Source: Ponticaulis koreensis DSM 19734
GTDB taxonomy: Bacteria > Pseudomonadota > Alphaproteobacteria > Caulobacterales > Hyphomonadaceae
Length of the DNA: 64,000 nucleotides
Direction of reading: 5' to 3'
NCBI RefSeq assembly: GCF_000420665.1
Contig: NZ_ATVJ01000001.1
Coordinates: 1,488,001 to 1,552,000 of the forward strand
In this document: piece by piece, positions 45,061-53,475 of the stretch
How the letters are laid out: the number at the start of each line of letters is the position of its first letter
Position numbering within the stretch: position 1 is the first letter of the stretch
Notes under the pieces: generated by a model
The model's input: the letters and a program-made list of their open reading frames with translations, nothing else
Databases searched by the model: none
Told to the model about the DNA's origin: nothing
Translations under genes and position numbers: made by a program

Positions 45061-45094
45061 AAAAAAGATCCCGGGACAGCGTCCCGGGATTTTT
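45061..45094 (+). terminator. Terminator after the PQQ-dependent dehydrogenase gene
   Basis: Arms ATCCCGGGAC and GTCCCGGGAT form a perfect 10-bp stem with a short loop, followed by TTTTT on the plus strand. Confidence 0.92.
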
Positions 45095-45443
45095 AGTTCT
45101 GAGCGTTCGGCTATGAATCAACGCCGAAGGTTGAGTGGTCGCCGTCGACCAATTCCTGAATCAGCGAATGCTTGAAGTGCTTTGAAAAATCTACCGGGTT
45201 CTTCCGTTGAGTGTCTTTGATTTTAAGAAAAATCCATTCAAAGATATTTCGGCACAATTCGTCGACACAGCATCTTTTAGGAGCTTATGTGAGCAAACTT
45301 TGTTTCAGCTCACAGCGCCAATAGCCGTCTGATCGATTAAAATTCACCGCTTGAATGTTCATAATTCTTAACGTGATGCGCTGATAATTCGCGCATCAGA
45401 AGAGTTTCGCGGGGACTGCCCGACGAGCCGTTGAGGATGAACG
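45095..45443. promoter_or_regulatory. Upstream region of the carbonic anhydrase gene with 8-bp inverted repeat
   Basis: This 349-bp gap has no acceptable open frame. It contains the perfect inverted repeat TGATGCGC/GCGCATCA at 45374-45398 (9-base centre), about 45 bp before the carbonic anhydrase ATG, a position that suits an operator. No other element is obvious. Confidence 0.4.
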
Positions 45444-46184
45444 ATGAAAACCATTTTACTTGCTGGTGCGGCGCTCATGGCGGCACCTTTCGCCATGGCT
45501 CAAAGCCATAACGCTCACTGGGAATATGAAGGCGATCACGGGCCTGACCACTGGGCTCAGATTTCACATGATTATGCGAGCTGCGCTGGTGCCGAACAGT
45601 CGCCGATTGATCTCAACGGCTATGCTATCAATGCCGCGATCAACCCGCCTGCGATTTACTGGCGTAATGCGCGGGTGACGGACGCGCAGAATAACGGTCA
45701 CACATTTCAGGTGAACCTCGATAATGCGGGCAAGATTGTCGTCGACGGCGTCGATTACAATTTCCTGCAATTCCACTTCCATTCCGGTTCCGAGCACACG
45801 CTGGACGGCCGCCGCTATCCGCTAGAAGTCCACCTTGTTCACGCATCTGATGATGGCCGTCTTGCGGTTATCGGCATCATGTTCGCACGTGGCGAGCATA
45901 ACCCGCTTTTGGATGACCTAATTAACGTCATTCCTGGAAGTGTCGGTCACGCGCAGCCTACAATGTCGATCAACTTGAACGACTTCCTGCCAGATGACTG
46001 GCATTCCTACCGCTATGAAGGCTCCCTCACCACGCCGCCATGTAGCGAAATTGTGGACTGGACGGTCTTTGAAACGCCGATCACAGCGTCAGCTGATCAG
46101 TTTGCAGTGTTTGAAACTCTGTTCCCGCATTCCTACCGTCCGGTTCAGGAGCGTGGTCGCCGTTTCGTGCTGCGTACGAACTAG
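45444..46184 (+). CDS. Alpha-class carbonic anhydrase
   Basis: The 246-residue protein has a signal peptide (cleavage near AMAQ-SH) and the alpha-CA domain with QSPIDLNGY near residue 53. The zinc His residues lie in FLQFHFHSGSEHT (two) and LEVHLVHA (one), and SLTTPPCSEIVDWTVFE contains the conserved Thr-Thr-Pro-Pro-Cys active-site segment. The Cys may pair with ASCAGAEQ near the start. It interconverts CO2 and bicarbonate in the periplasm. The ArsR-type regulator gene downstream could regulate it but is on its own transcript start. Confidence 0.95.
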   Translation: MKTILLAGAALMAAPFAMAQSHNAHWEYEGDHGPDHWAQISHDYASCAGAEQSPIDLNGYAINAAINPPAIYWRNARVTDAQNNGHTFQVNLDNAGKIVVDGVDYNFLQFHFHSGSEHTLDGRRYPLEVHLVHASDDGRLAVIGIMFARGEHNPLLDDLINVIPGSVGHAQPTMSINLNDFLPDDWHSYRYEGSLTTPPCSEIVDWTVFETPITASADQFAVFETLFPHSYRPVQERGRRFVLRTN

Positions 46185-46255
46185 AAACCGCGCGGGTGGG
46201 TCCATCTCGCCTTATGGAGACTTCGCTCATTCGGGAAATGTGCTAACTCTTTCGA

Positions 46256-46591
46256 ATGAGCGATGAGTCTAAAATCATTATCGAACAGATGGCGGCGCTG
46301 GGGCAGGAGTCCCGGTTTCGCGTGTTTCGCCATCTGATGACGGCAGGGCCGGACGGCGTATCGGCTGGCGCGCTCGCTGAGGCGATGGATATTCGCCCGA
46401 ACACCTTATCTACCCACCTTGGAATCCTGTCTCGCTGTGAGCTGATCCGTGCACGTCGGGATGGGCGTACTCTGTACTATTCTGCAAATATTGAAGGCGT
46501 GCGGGACATGCTGACAGGGATAGTCGCAGATTGCTGCAATGGTCATCCCGAAGTGTGCGGCGTGATTGATGACGTCCGGGTGTGCTCATAA
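46256..46591 (+). CDS. ArsR/SmtB family transcriptional regulator with C-terminal Cys cluster
   Basis: The 111-residue winged-helix protein has the ArsR fold: the DNA-recognition helix region VSAGALAEAMDIRPNTLSTHLGILSRCELI followed by the wing RRDGRTLYYS. The C-terminal end has a Cys-rich motif (DCCNGHPEVCG and a later VCS) which could bind metal or metalloid; the usual arsenite site in the recognition helix (CVCDLC) is absent. It may sense a thiophilic ion through the C-terminal cysteines. Neighbouring genes give no obvious target. Confidence 0.85.
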   Translation: MSDESKIIIEQMAALGQESRFRVFRHLMTAGPDGVSAGALAEAMDIRPNTLSTHLGILSRCELIRARRDGRTLYYSANIEGVRDMLTGIVADCCNGHPEVCGVIDDVRVCS

Positions 46592-46669
46592 ATTCTATAA
46601 TTCGAGAAGCGTTGAATTATTATTCTGATGCGTTAAACGGGTCCGGAACTTAGTCTCCGGAGCTTCGAT

Positions 46670-48040
46670 ATGAGTATTTTTCGCGCAGCAATGATGACGG
46701 GTCTGTTCGCATTGTCCTCGCTTGAGGCTTTTGCGTTCGATGGCCTGCCGGAATGGTTGTCCCTACAGGGGGAAAGCCGCGTGCGATATGAGACGCTGGA
46801 CAATCAGTTCCGCGCAAATCGTGACGGCAGTGATCAGCTCTTGCTCTTTCGCAGCTTGCTGCAGGTTGAAGCGGATTTGGGCGATGTGAACCTCGGTTTC
46901 GAGCTTCAGGACAGCCGGACATATCTCGGAGATGATGGCACGCCGCTCTCCGCCTCAATCGCAAACCCGCTCGACTTTCTGCAGATTTACGCTGAGTTTG
47001 AAAACCTGCCGGGCTTGCTTGGTGAAGCGTCCTCAAGCGTTGCCACACTCGGACGACAGACTGTGTCGATTGGCTCAAAGCGACAGATCGAGCGCGTTGA
47101 TTTTGCTAACGTGATCAAGAGTTATACCGGCCTCTACGCCGTCAGCACGCATGAGCGCGGTGATGAGCTTCATCTCATGTATGTCGTGCCGACCGCGCGC
47201 TTTCCGAATACGCGTCCTGATCTGGATGACAACGCGCTCTCGGGCGACGAAGAGCAGTGGGGGCGTCATATCTGGGCGGTACATTATCGCCGCGCCGATA
47301 TTCTGCCTACGCTCGTCCCCGATCTCTGGGGGGAGGTGTTTGTATATGGCCTTGAAGAAGAGGATACAGACAGTTTCCAGACACCGGACAGGTCTTACGT
47401 CTCGCCGGGCTTTCGTCTCTATCGTGCGCCAGAGGTAGGGCAGTGGGACGTAGATTGGGAAAGTGCGCTCCGTCAGGGAACACGCTATGCCTCATCTTCG
47501 CCGACTGACACTCAGAGCCTGGATGTTGACGCATCCATGACCTTCTTCGCATTCGGCTATACGTTTGATGCGCCGTTACGGCCCCGACTGGCCTTTGAAT
47601 ACTATTATGCCAGCGGCGATGATGACCCGAATGATCTCCGCTATGATCAGCACGAGCGACTGTTTGGATCGCGCCGTTCGGATCTGAACAACACGTCGAT
47701 CCATGGCCCTTTGACACCCGCAAATCTGAATGCGCCGGGTTTTCGGGTTGAAGTGGAGTCCGATCATGGCTGGGATGCGCGCTTTTATTATCATGCGGCG
47801 CATCTTGCATCCTCGCGTGATCGCTGGGTGATTGCACGCTTGCAGGACCCGACTGGCCAGTCAGGGGATTTTCTGGGGCATGTTCTGGACAGTCGCGCGC
47901 GCTACTGGATCGTTGAAGACAGGGTACGTCTGGAGCTTGGGGCCTCGGCCTTTATTCCCGGTGAGTTTCCGGACAATGTGGCCGGTGGAAACAGCGATAC
48001 GACGCTTTTCAGCTATGCCCAGATGACATTCAGCTTTTAG
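46670..48040 (+). CDS. Alginate export family outer-membrane protein
   Basis: The 456-residue protein has a signal peptide (cleavage near EAFAF) and alternating polar/hydrophobic strands consistent with an outer-membrane beta barrel, ending in Phe (MTFSF), as in AlgE/alginate-export-family porins (LQGESRVRYETLDNQFR). It probably conducts small polar solutes or polymer. It stands alone downstream of the ArsR-type gene and converges with recR. Confidence 0.75.
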   Translation: MSIFRAAMMTGLFALSSLEAFAFDGLPEWLSLQGESRVRYETLDNQFRANRDGSDQLLLFRSLLQVEADLGDVNLGFELQDSRTYLGDDGTPLSASIANPLDFLQIYAEFENLPGLLGEASSSVATLGRQTVSIGSKRQIERVDFANVIKSYTGLYAVSTHERGDELHLMYVVPTARFPNTRPDLDDNALSGDEEQWGRHIWAVHYRRADILPTLVPDLWGEVFVYGLEEEDTDSFQTPDRSYVSPGFRLYRAPEVGQWDVDWESALRQGTRYASSSPTDTQSLDVDASMTFFAFGYTFDAPLRPRLAFEYYYASGDDDPNDLRYDQHERLFGSRRSDLNNTSIHGPLTPANLNAPGFRVEVESDHGWDARFYYHAAHLASSRDRWVIARLQDPTGQSGDFLGHVLDSRARYWIVEDRVRLELGASAFIPGEFPDNVAGGNSDTTLFSYAQMTFSF

Positions 48041-48043
48041 CCT

Positions 48044-48652
48044 CTATTCGAGGCCTCGGCGGCTCATCAGGGCTGCCGTGAGCGTGCCTTCATCAAGGTG
48101 ATCCAGTTCGCCGCCCATTGGGACGCCCTGCGCAAGACGGGTGATCTGGATGCCGAGGCTTTCCAGTCTGTCGGAGAGATAATGCGCTGTCGTCTGGCCG
48201 TCGACTGTGGCGGAAAGCGCGATGATCACTTCCTTAACGTCCGGCGAGGAGGCGCGGGCAATCAGGCTATCAATGTTCAGGTTTTCAGGACCGACGCCAT
48301 CAAGGGCAGACAGCACCCCGCCTAGAATATGGTAGCGGCCTTTAAAGGCCGCTGCGCGTTCCAGCGCCCAGAGGTCCGGTACATCCTGCACCACGCAAAT
48401 GACGCTGAGGTCTCGGTTTGGCGCAGAGCAAACGGTGCATGGATCAACGGTATCAAACGTGCCGCAAACCGAGCATTTAGTGATCGCTTTTCCCGCTTCA
48501 GCCAGTGCATCAGCCAGCGGCGCAAGCAGTGTGTCCGGTCGCTTCAACAGATGAAGCGCTACACGGCGCGCTGAACGCGGGCCGAGGCCGGGAAGTTTGC
48601 CGATAAGGTCTATGACCCGCTGAAGTTCCGGGCCGATCAGGTTTTTGGACAT
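48044..48652 (-). CDS. recR: Recombination mediator protein RecR
   Basis: The 202-residue protein acts with RecF and RecO to load RecA at gapped DNA. It has the helix-hairpin-helix at the N-terminus (LPGLGPRSARR), the zinc finger with Cys at about 60, 63, 72 and 75, and the TOPRIM domain (ICVVQDVPDLWALERA, GGVLSALDGVGPENL). The length matches the family. It is the last gene of the dnaX-ybaB-SMI1/KNR4-recR cluster. Confidence 0.97.
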   Translation of the reverse strand: MSKNLIGPELQRVIDLIGKLPGLGPRSARRVALHLLKRPDTLLAPLADALAEAGKAITKCSVCGTFDTVDPCTVCSAPNRDLSVICVVQDVPDLWALERAAAFKGRYHILGGVLSALDGVGPENLNIDSLIARASSPDVKEVIIALSATVDGQTTAHYLSDRLESLGIQITRLAQGVPMGGELDHLDEGTLTAALMSRRGLE

Positions 48653-48710
48653 GCGATAATTTCTTGATTCGCGTCTAGTTGCTCAGATTCGTGGCGCTTT
48701 GCACCGTGCT

Positions 48711-49193
48711 TTATGAGGCCCAGTCCGTCAGCCATTCGGTGAACGGCTTGCCGGTTGAGGTCATCTGGTCGGTATCTTTGGCCGGATCATAGTTGAAGAC
48801 AATCGCTTCAGGCGACTGGCAATCAATGCAGACATAGACGCCGCAGCCCTGATGGCAGATGGGCAGAAGATAGTCCGGCAGTTCTGCCTCGCCGAGCTCT
48901 TCATCATCACCCGGCGCGCGCAGCCATTCATAGACCTCAACAGCATCGCGGCCATTGTCATCGGCCCAGCCGCCGGAAAGGCCGAGCAGCCCAAAATATG
49001 GACCGAACCCGCCATTGCCGACTTCCTGATAGAGGTTCACGAGTACGAACGGCACAGGAAAGGCGAGGCGCTCGTTTGTGGCCTCGATCTGTGTCTCGTT
49101 CAACCGTTTCTGAAGATGCAGAGGTGACTGGCTGAGGCGACGTATTTTCGCCTTCACCAGATCAACTACCTCATTGACTGCGGTATCACTCAT
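48711..49193 (-). CDS. SMI1/KNR4 family protein
   Basis: The 160-residue protein matches the SMI1/KNR4 (SUKH) family: a mixed alpha/beta domain with FPVPFVLVNLYQEVGNGGFGPYFGLLGLSGG and LLPICHQGCGVYVCIDCQ segments characteristic of the family. Many members are immunity proteins against polymorphic toxins, others are scaffolds. No toxin gene lies next to it. It is located between ybaB and recR, where it is not normally found, 11 bp after ybaB. Confidence 0.8.
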   Translation of the reverse strand: MSDTAVNEVVDLVKAKIRRLSQSPLHLQKRLNETQIEATNERLAFPVPFVLVNLYQEVGNGGFGPYFGLLGLSGGWADDNGRDAVEVYEWLRAPGDDEELGEAELPDYLLPICHQGCGVYVCIDCQSPEAIVFNYDPAKDTDQMTSTGKPFTEWLTDWAS

Positions 49194-49204
49194 CCAGTGG
49201 CTGC

Positions 49205-49537
49205 CTAGAACGGCATTTTGAAGCCGGGCAGCATGCCGCCGAGACCGGACGTTGCTTCCTGCATGGCTTTTTCAAGTTCCTCGTCGAGGCGCTTGCGGGC
49301 ATCTGCGTGCGCCGCCTTGATGAGGTCTTCAATGATTTCAGCTTCGTCGCCCATCAGAGCCGGATCGATAGACAAATCGACCAGTTCGCCTTTGCCTCTG
49401 AGCGTGACGCGGACCATGCCGCCGCCTGCGACGCCGTCAGCTGTGACGTTCTCAGCCTTTTCCTGAGCTTCCTGCATCTTGGCTTGCATTTCCTGCGCCT
49501 GACGCATGATTTTGCTCATATCACCGAGGCCTTTCAT
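49205..49537 (-). CDS. ybaB: YbaB/EbfC family nucleoid-associated protein
   Basis: The 110-residue protein has the family pattern: an amphipathic helix IMRQAQEMQAKMQEAQEKAENV, a central beta region with GGMVRVTLRGKGELVDLSIDP, and a C-terminal helix, ending GLGGMLPGFKMPF. It binds DNA as a dimer in the dnaX-recR region, as in many bacteria. The start overlaps the dnaX stop by four bases (ATGA), so it is translationally coupled to dnaX. Confidence 0.95.
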   Translation of the reverse strand: MKGLGDMSKIMRQAQEMQAKMQEAQEKAENVTADGVAGGGMVRVTLRGKGELVDLSIDPALMGDEAEIIEDLIKAAHADARKRLDEELEKAMQEATSGLGGMLPGFKMPF

Positions 49538-51282
49538 CGGCTTTCCTTTCTGGTCTGTTGCGGCGAGGAAAAGTCGAGATGGACGATTTTCTCTTCGCCT
49601 TCTTCCGCTTCCGGAGGTGTGACAACGTCGAGCACTTCCGATCCCGGAATAAGTTTAATGAGTTCGGAGAGGAAGCTGTCATGCATCGCATCGGCAATGC
49701 GTTCCTGACGCTCACGCTCCTTGCGTTCTATTACGGTTTCTTCTTGCGAGCGGATTTGCTCAATCTGCCAGTCGGCGCCCGTTTCATCGTTCAGGAAGCG
49801 CTGCACATTGGCGATAAGGTTCTGGGATGCACCGCGTTCCATCTGGACAGACAGGAAGCCGAAACGGACTTCGCCCGGTCGCATAAAACGTTCCATCTCA
49901 TACATGAGATCGGCCCGCTTGCGCGATTCCATGAGGCTCAGAATTCCATCGAAACTAGCGGGCTGCCCCATTGAAGTGACGCCCGCTTCGTCATTTTTTG
50001 ACGGCGGAGCTCCGCTATCGGGCGGTGCAGCGCCATTCTGTGCGGCGATGATCGCTTTCAGCGCTTCTTCCGGTGGTGGCACATGCGCAGACGCGGCCAT
50101 CTGAATAAGGGTCATCTCAACCGCTGTTGCCGCATTTGGCGCGATTTGTGCGGTCTCGAACCCTTTCATCAGGATCTGCCAGAGGCGGGTGGACTGGGCT
50201 GGTGTCAGCTTTGCCGCGATCTCTTTGGTAAGGCGCGTCCATTCAGCAGGGCCGCTCGCCTGATAGGCCTCTCCGAGCACGTTGGCGCGGCTGACTTCAA
50301 CGGCGAGTTCAATCAGATCTTTCAGAATGGTGAGCGGATCACCGCCAGCATGGATCTGGCCTTCAAACTCGTCGAGCGCGGCCTTGTGTTCACCCTGCGC
50401 GGCGTGTGCAAACAGGGTGAGGAGACGTGAGTGATCGGCAAGGCCCAGCATATCGCGGACATCTTCCGCCGGAACTTCTGCGCCTTCTGTATTTGATACG
50501 ATCGCCTGATCGAGAATGGAGAGTGCATCACGCACAGAGCCTTCTGCCGCGCGGGCAATAAGGGTCAGCCCCTCATCGGCAATCTTCACATTCTCTCGTG
50601 AGCAGATATTCGCCAGATGCTGGCTGAGGGTTTCAACGTCCAGACGGCGCAGGTCAAAACGCTGACAGCGCGAAAGCACGGTGACGGGGACTTTGCGGAT
50701 TTCTGTGGTCGCGAAGACGAATTTGACGTGTTCAGGCGGTTCTTCAAGCGTCTTCAGGAGGGCGTTAAACGCCGACTTGGAGAGCATGTGAACCTCGTCA
50801 ATGATGAACACTTTATAGCGTGCCGAGACGGGGGTGTAGCGTGCGCCGTCCAGCAGCTCGCGCATATCATCAACGCCGGTGCGTGAAGCGGCATCAAGCT
50901 CCAGAACATCCGGATGACGGCTATTGATAATCGCTTCGCAGTGACGTCCGGGCGGGTCCATATCGAGGCTAGGACCGCTGGCCGTGTCTGTTTCATAGTT
51001 CAGCGCTCGCGCCAGCAGGCGAGCCGTCGTGGTTTTACCGATGCCGCGCACACCGGTCAGCATAAAGGCGTGCGCAATCCGGCCAGTCTTGAAAGCATTG
51101 GACAGCGTTTTTACCATGCTCTCCTGACCGATCAGGTCAGAGAAGCGCTGCGGACGGTATTTGCGGGCGAGAACCAGATAGCCCGATTTATCCGTGCCTG
51201 ACGCAGATGCTGCGGGCGCATCGCCAAACATGGACGGCGTCAGGTCATCTCGCTCTTCAGGTGGAAATTCGGACTCACTCAT
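49534..51282 (-). CDS. dnaX: DNA polymerase III subunits gamma/tau
   Basis: The 582-residue clamp-loader ATPase has the Walker A motif GVRGIGKTT (about residues 77-85), the DEVH Walker B motif (about 161-165), and the sensor/arginine region SRCQRFDLRR. It is shorter than E. coli tau and lacks the four-Cys zinc module between Walker A and B, as usual for alphaproteobacteria (only a single Cys in GRHCEAI). I did not identify a frameshift slippery site for a gamma product. It is the first gene of the cluster with ybaB, an SMI1/KNR4 gene and recR. Confidence 0.95.
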   Translation of the reverse strand: MSESEFPPEERDDLTPSMFGDAPAASASGTDKSGYLVLARKYRPQRFSDLIGQESMVKTLSNAFKTGRIAHAFMLTGVRGIGKTTTARLLARALNYETDTASGPSLDMDPPGRHCEAIINSRHPDVLELDAASRTGVDDMRELLDGARYTPVSARYKVFIIDEVHMLSKSAFNALLKTLEEPPEHVKFVFATTEIRKVPVTVLSRCQRFDLRRLDVETLSQHLANICSRENVKIADEGLTLIARAAEGSVRDALSILDQAIVSNTEGAEVPAEDVRDMLGLADHSRLLTLFAHAAQGEHKAALDEFEGQIHAGGDPLTILKDLIELAVEVSRANVLGEAYQASGPAEWTRLTKEIAAKLTPAQSTRLWQILMKGFETAQIAPNAATAVEMTLIQMAASAHVPPPEEALKAIIAAQNGAAPPDSGAPPSKNDEAGVTSMGQPASFDGILSLMESRKRADLMYEMERFMRPGEVRFGFLSVQMERGASQNLIANVQRFLNDETGADWQIEQIRSQEETVIERKERERQERIADAMHDSFLSELIKLIPGSEVLDVVTPPEAEEGEEKIVHLDFSSPQQTRKESR

Positions 51283-51431
51283 GCAGGCGACAATATAGCC
51301 GAGTTGCGCCGAGCGCGAGGGGGAAGAAACGATTTTCTGTGGTGTTCTGCACCATCTGCGTTGCGACGGCAGACATTACAGGGAAAGGTGTAAGAATAAG
51401 GCGCGCCAAATCACCACGCCGGGGAAAATAA

Positions 51432-53312
51432 ATGACTGACTTTCTGCTGCTGGCCGTAATTTTTCTCGCTGCGGGTCTCGTCGCGGTTCCGATCGCGACC
51501 AAGCTCGGGCTTGGCTCTGTGCTCGGTTATCTGATTGCAGGAATTGTCATTAGTCCGGTGCTCAGTCTGCTTCATGTGGATGTCGTGTCGATCCAGCATT
51601 TTGCCGAGTTTGGCGTGGTCATCATGCTCTTCCTCATCGGGTTGGAGCTGGAGCCAAAACGCCTCTGGGGGATGCGCGACCGGATTGTCGGTCTTGGCGG
51701 CGGGCAGGTGGTTATTACCGCGGCGGCAGTGTTCGCGATTGCCTGCGCTTTGGGAATGAACTGGAAGTATGCGCTCGCCATCGGCTGTATTGCGGCGCTC
51801 TCATCGACCGCGATTGTGCTTCAGACGCTGAATGAAAAAGGCCTGATGCAAAGCGATGGCGGTCAGGCGAGCTTTTCCGTGCTCTTGTTTCAAGACATCG
51901 CGGTTATTCCGATGCTGGCCCTTCTGCCGCTTCTGGCGTCACCAGAACTTGCGGCTGCGGCGCACGATGTGGGGCATGGGTCAGATGATGGTCATGGCAG
52001 TTCGCTGAGCCTCGTGGCCGGGCTTGAGCCATGGCAGGCAACGCTGGTCTCAGTCGGTGCCATCGCGGCAGTCATTCTGGGCGGAAATTATCTGACGCGG
52101 CCTATATTCCGCTTCGTGGCCGCAGCTAATCTGCGCGAGTTGTTCACAGCGTTCGCCCTGTTGCTCGTTATCGGTATCGCGCTCCTGATGACGCTTGTTG
52201 GGCTTTCACCTGCGCTTGGGACATTCCTTGCGGGCGTGGTTCTGGCGAACAGCGAATACCGCCATGAGCTGGAAGCCGATATCGACCCGTTCCGGGGGCT
52301 GCTGCTCGGCCTGTTCTTCATGACCGTCGGCGCCGGTATCAATTTTGCGCTTCTGGCAGAACAACCGCTTATGGTTGTTGGTCTGGCAGCCGGGTTTATG
52401 CTGCTGAAAGCCGTGATCCTGTTCGGGCTGAGCCTTGTCTTCAAGGTTCGTGGTGCGCAGGGTTGGCTGTTTGCATTGGGCCTCGCACAGATCGGTGAGT
52501 TCGGTTTTGTGCTGCTGTCTCTGGCGACGAGCAGTTACATCCTGCCTGATGCCATTGCAGAGCTTTTGCTCCTGTCCGTCGCGCTTTCCATGCTGGTGAC
52601 TCCGCTTTTGTTCATCTTCCGCGAGCAGATTATCGCGCCGGTTTATGACCAGACACAGAAGCAAAGGTCTGCGGACGCGATTGACGAGACTAACGACATC
52701 ATCATTGCAGGGCGTGGCCGTGTGGGCGGGATTGTCGACCGGCTCCTGCGCACGGCGGGCTTCTCCACAACGGTGATTGATTTCAATTCCCGCCATATCG
52801 ATTTTGTCCGCAAGTTTGGCTTCAAGACCTATTTCGGGGATGCCACCCGTCCAGACCTGCTGCATGCGGCCGGTATTGAAACGGCAAAGCTGATTGTGGT
52901 GGCAATCGATGATCAGGCGCAGATCAATGAAGTTGTGCGCCATGTCATAAAGCACCATCCGAATGTGCATGTGGTGGCCCGCGCAATAGACCGGACACAT
53001 GTTTATGAGCTTTGGTCGCTAGGCTGCCGCGACATTATTCGCGAAACCTATGACAGCTCGCTTCGCATGGGGCGGTCATCCTTTGAAGCGCTGGGTATCA
53101 GCCGCGAAGCCGCTCAGAAAATGACGGACGCGTTCGACGTGATAGACAAGCAGCGCTTGCGCGAACAGGCTGGCGACTATGACGTCACAAAGCCGCCCTG
53201 GGAGAATGAAGAATTCATCACGCGTGTGCGGGAATCTCTTGAAGACTGGGAAGCCGAACTTGGCACGGCCATGCAGTCCATCATGGCAGAGGATCACGAG
53301 AAAAAATCCTGA
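51432..53312 (+). CDS. Kef-type monovalent cation:proton antiporter-2 with TrkA-N domain
   Basis: The 626-residue protein has about 12 membrane helices (residues about 5-400) of the CPA2 family, with GLELEPKRLWGMRDR and FLAGVVLANSEYRHELEADIDPFRGLLLGLFFMTVGAGINF characteristic of KefB/KefC and RosB-like antiporters. A cytosolic NAD-binding TrkA-N (RCK) domain follows at about 418-560, starting with DIIIAGRGRVGG. It exports K+ or Na+ in exchange for protons. The glutathione gating helpers KefF/KefG are not nearby. It separates dnaX from the SRP RNA gene. Confidence 0.9.
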   Translation: MTDFLLLAVIFLAAGLVAVPIATKLGLGSVLGYLIAGIVISPVLSLLHVDVVSIQHFAEFGVVIMLFLIGLELEPKRLWGMRDRIVGLGGGQVVITAAAVFAIACALGMNWKYALAIGCIAALSSTAIVLQTLNEKGLMQSDGGQASFSVLLFQDIAVIPMLALLPLLASPELAAAAHDVGHGSDDGHGSSLSLVAGLEPWQATLVSVGAIAAVILGGNYLTRPIFRFVAAANLRELFTAFALLLVIGIALLMTLVGLSPALGTFLAGVVLANSEYRHELEADIDPFRGLLLGLFFMTVGAGINFALLAEQPLMVVGLAAGFMLLKAVILFGLSLVFKVRGAQGWLFALGLAQIGEFGFVLLSLATSSYILPDAIAELLLLSVALSMLVTPLLFIFREQIIAPVYDQTQKQRSADAIDETNDIIIAGRGRVGGIVDRLLRTAGFSTTVIDFNSRHIDFVRKFGFKTYFGDATRPDLLHAAGIETAKLIVVAIDDQAQINEVVRHVIKHHPNVHVVARAIDRTHVYELWSLGCRDIIRETYDSSLRMGRSSFEALGISREAAQKMTDAFDVIDKQRLREQAGDYDVTKPPWENEEFITRVRESLEDWEAELGTAMQSIMAEDHEKKS

Positions 53313-53341
53313 TCACAAAGCTTGGCGATTGAATGAAGAAG

Positions 53342-53430
53342 AGACTGGCACGACCCGAGAGAAACTCGTTAGGGCTGCTTCCTTCCGGACCTGACCCGGT
53401 TGGCGAGGCACTCGTCCATGCCAGCCTCCG
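53342..53430 (-). ncRNA. ffs: Signal recognition particle RNA (4.5S, small bacterial type)
   Basis: The minus strand carries the SRP RNA core GGTCAGGTCCGGAAGGAAGC with the GGAA tetraloop region and asymmetric loop, flanked by a terminal stem GGCTGGCA...TGCCAGTC. The length of about 89 nt fits alphaproteobacterial 4.5S RNA. A good promoter precedes it. The gene is on the minus strand upstream of dnaX on the same strand, a common order, but with the plus-strand antiporter gene in between. Exact ends are estimated from the stem and the promoter position. Confidence 0.92.
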
Positions 53431-53436
53431 AGGGGC

Positions 53437-53465
53437 TATATCGCGAACCCGACGCCCGATTGCAA
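53437..53465 (-). promoter_or_regulatory. Promoter of the SRP RNA gene
   Basis: On the minus strand TTGCAA (53465-53460) and GATATA (53442-53437) form -35 and -10 boxes with a 17-bp spacer, placing the start of transcription near 53430. This matches the start of the terminal stem. Confidence 0.8.
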
Positions 53466-53475
53466 GATGCTTTCA

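Noticed and set aside
28939-46591. An arsenic-resistance cassette from arsC and the ArsR-type gene
   Set aside because: The two genes are about 17 kb apart with no efflux gene, and the ArsR-type protein lacks the classic arsenite-binding helix motif.
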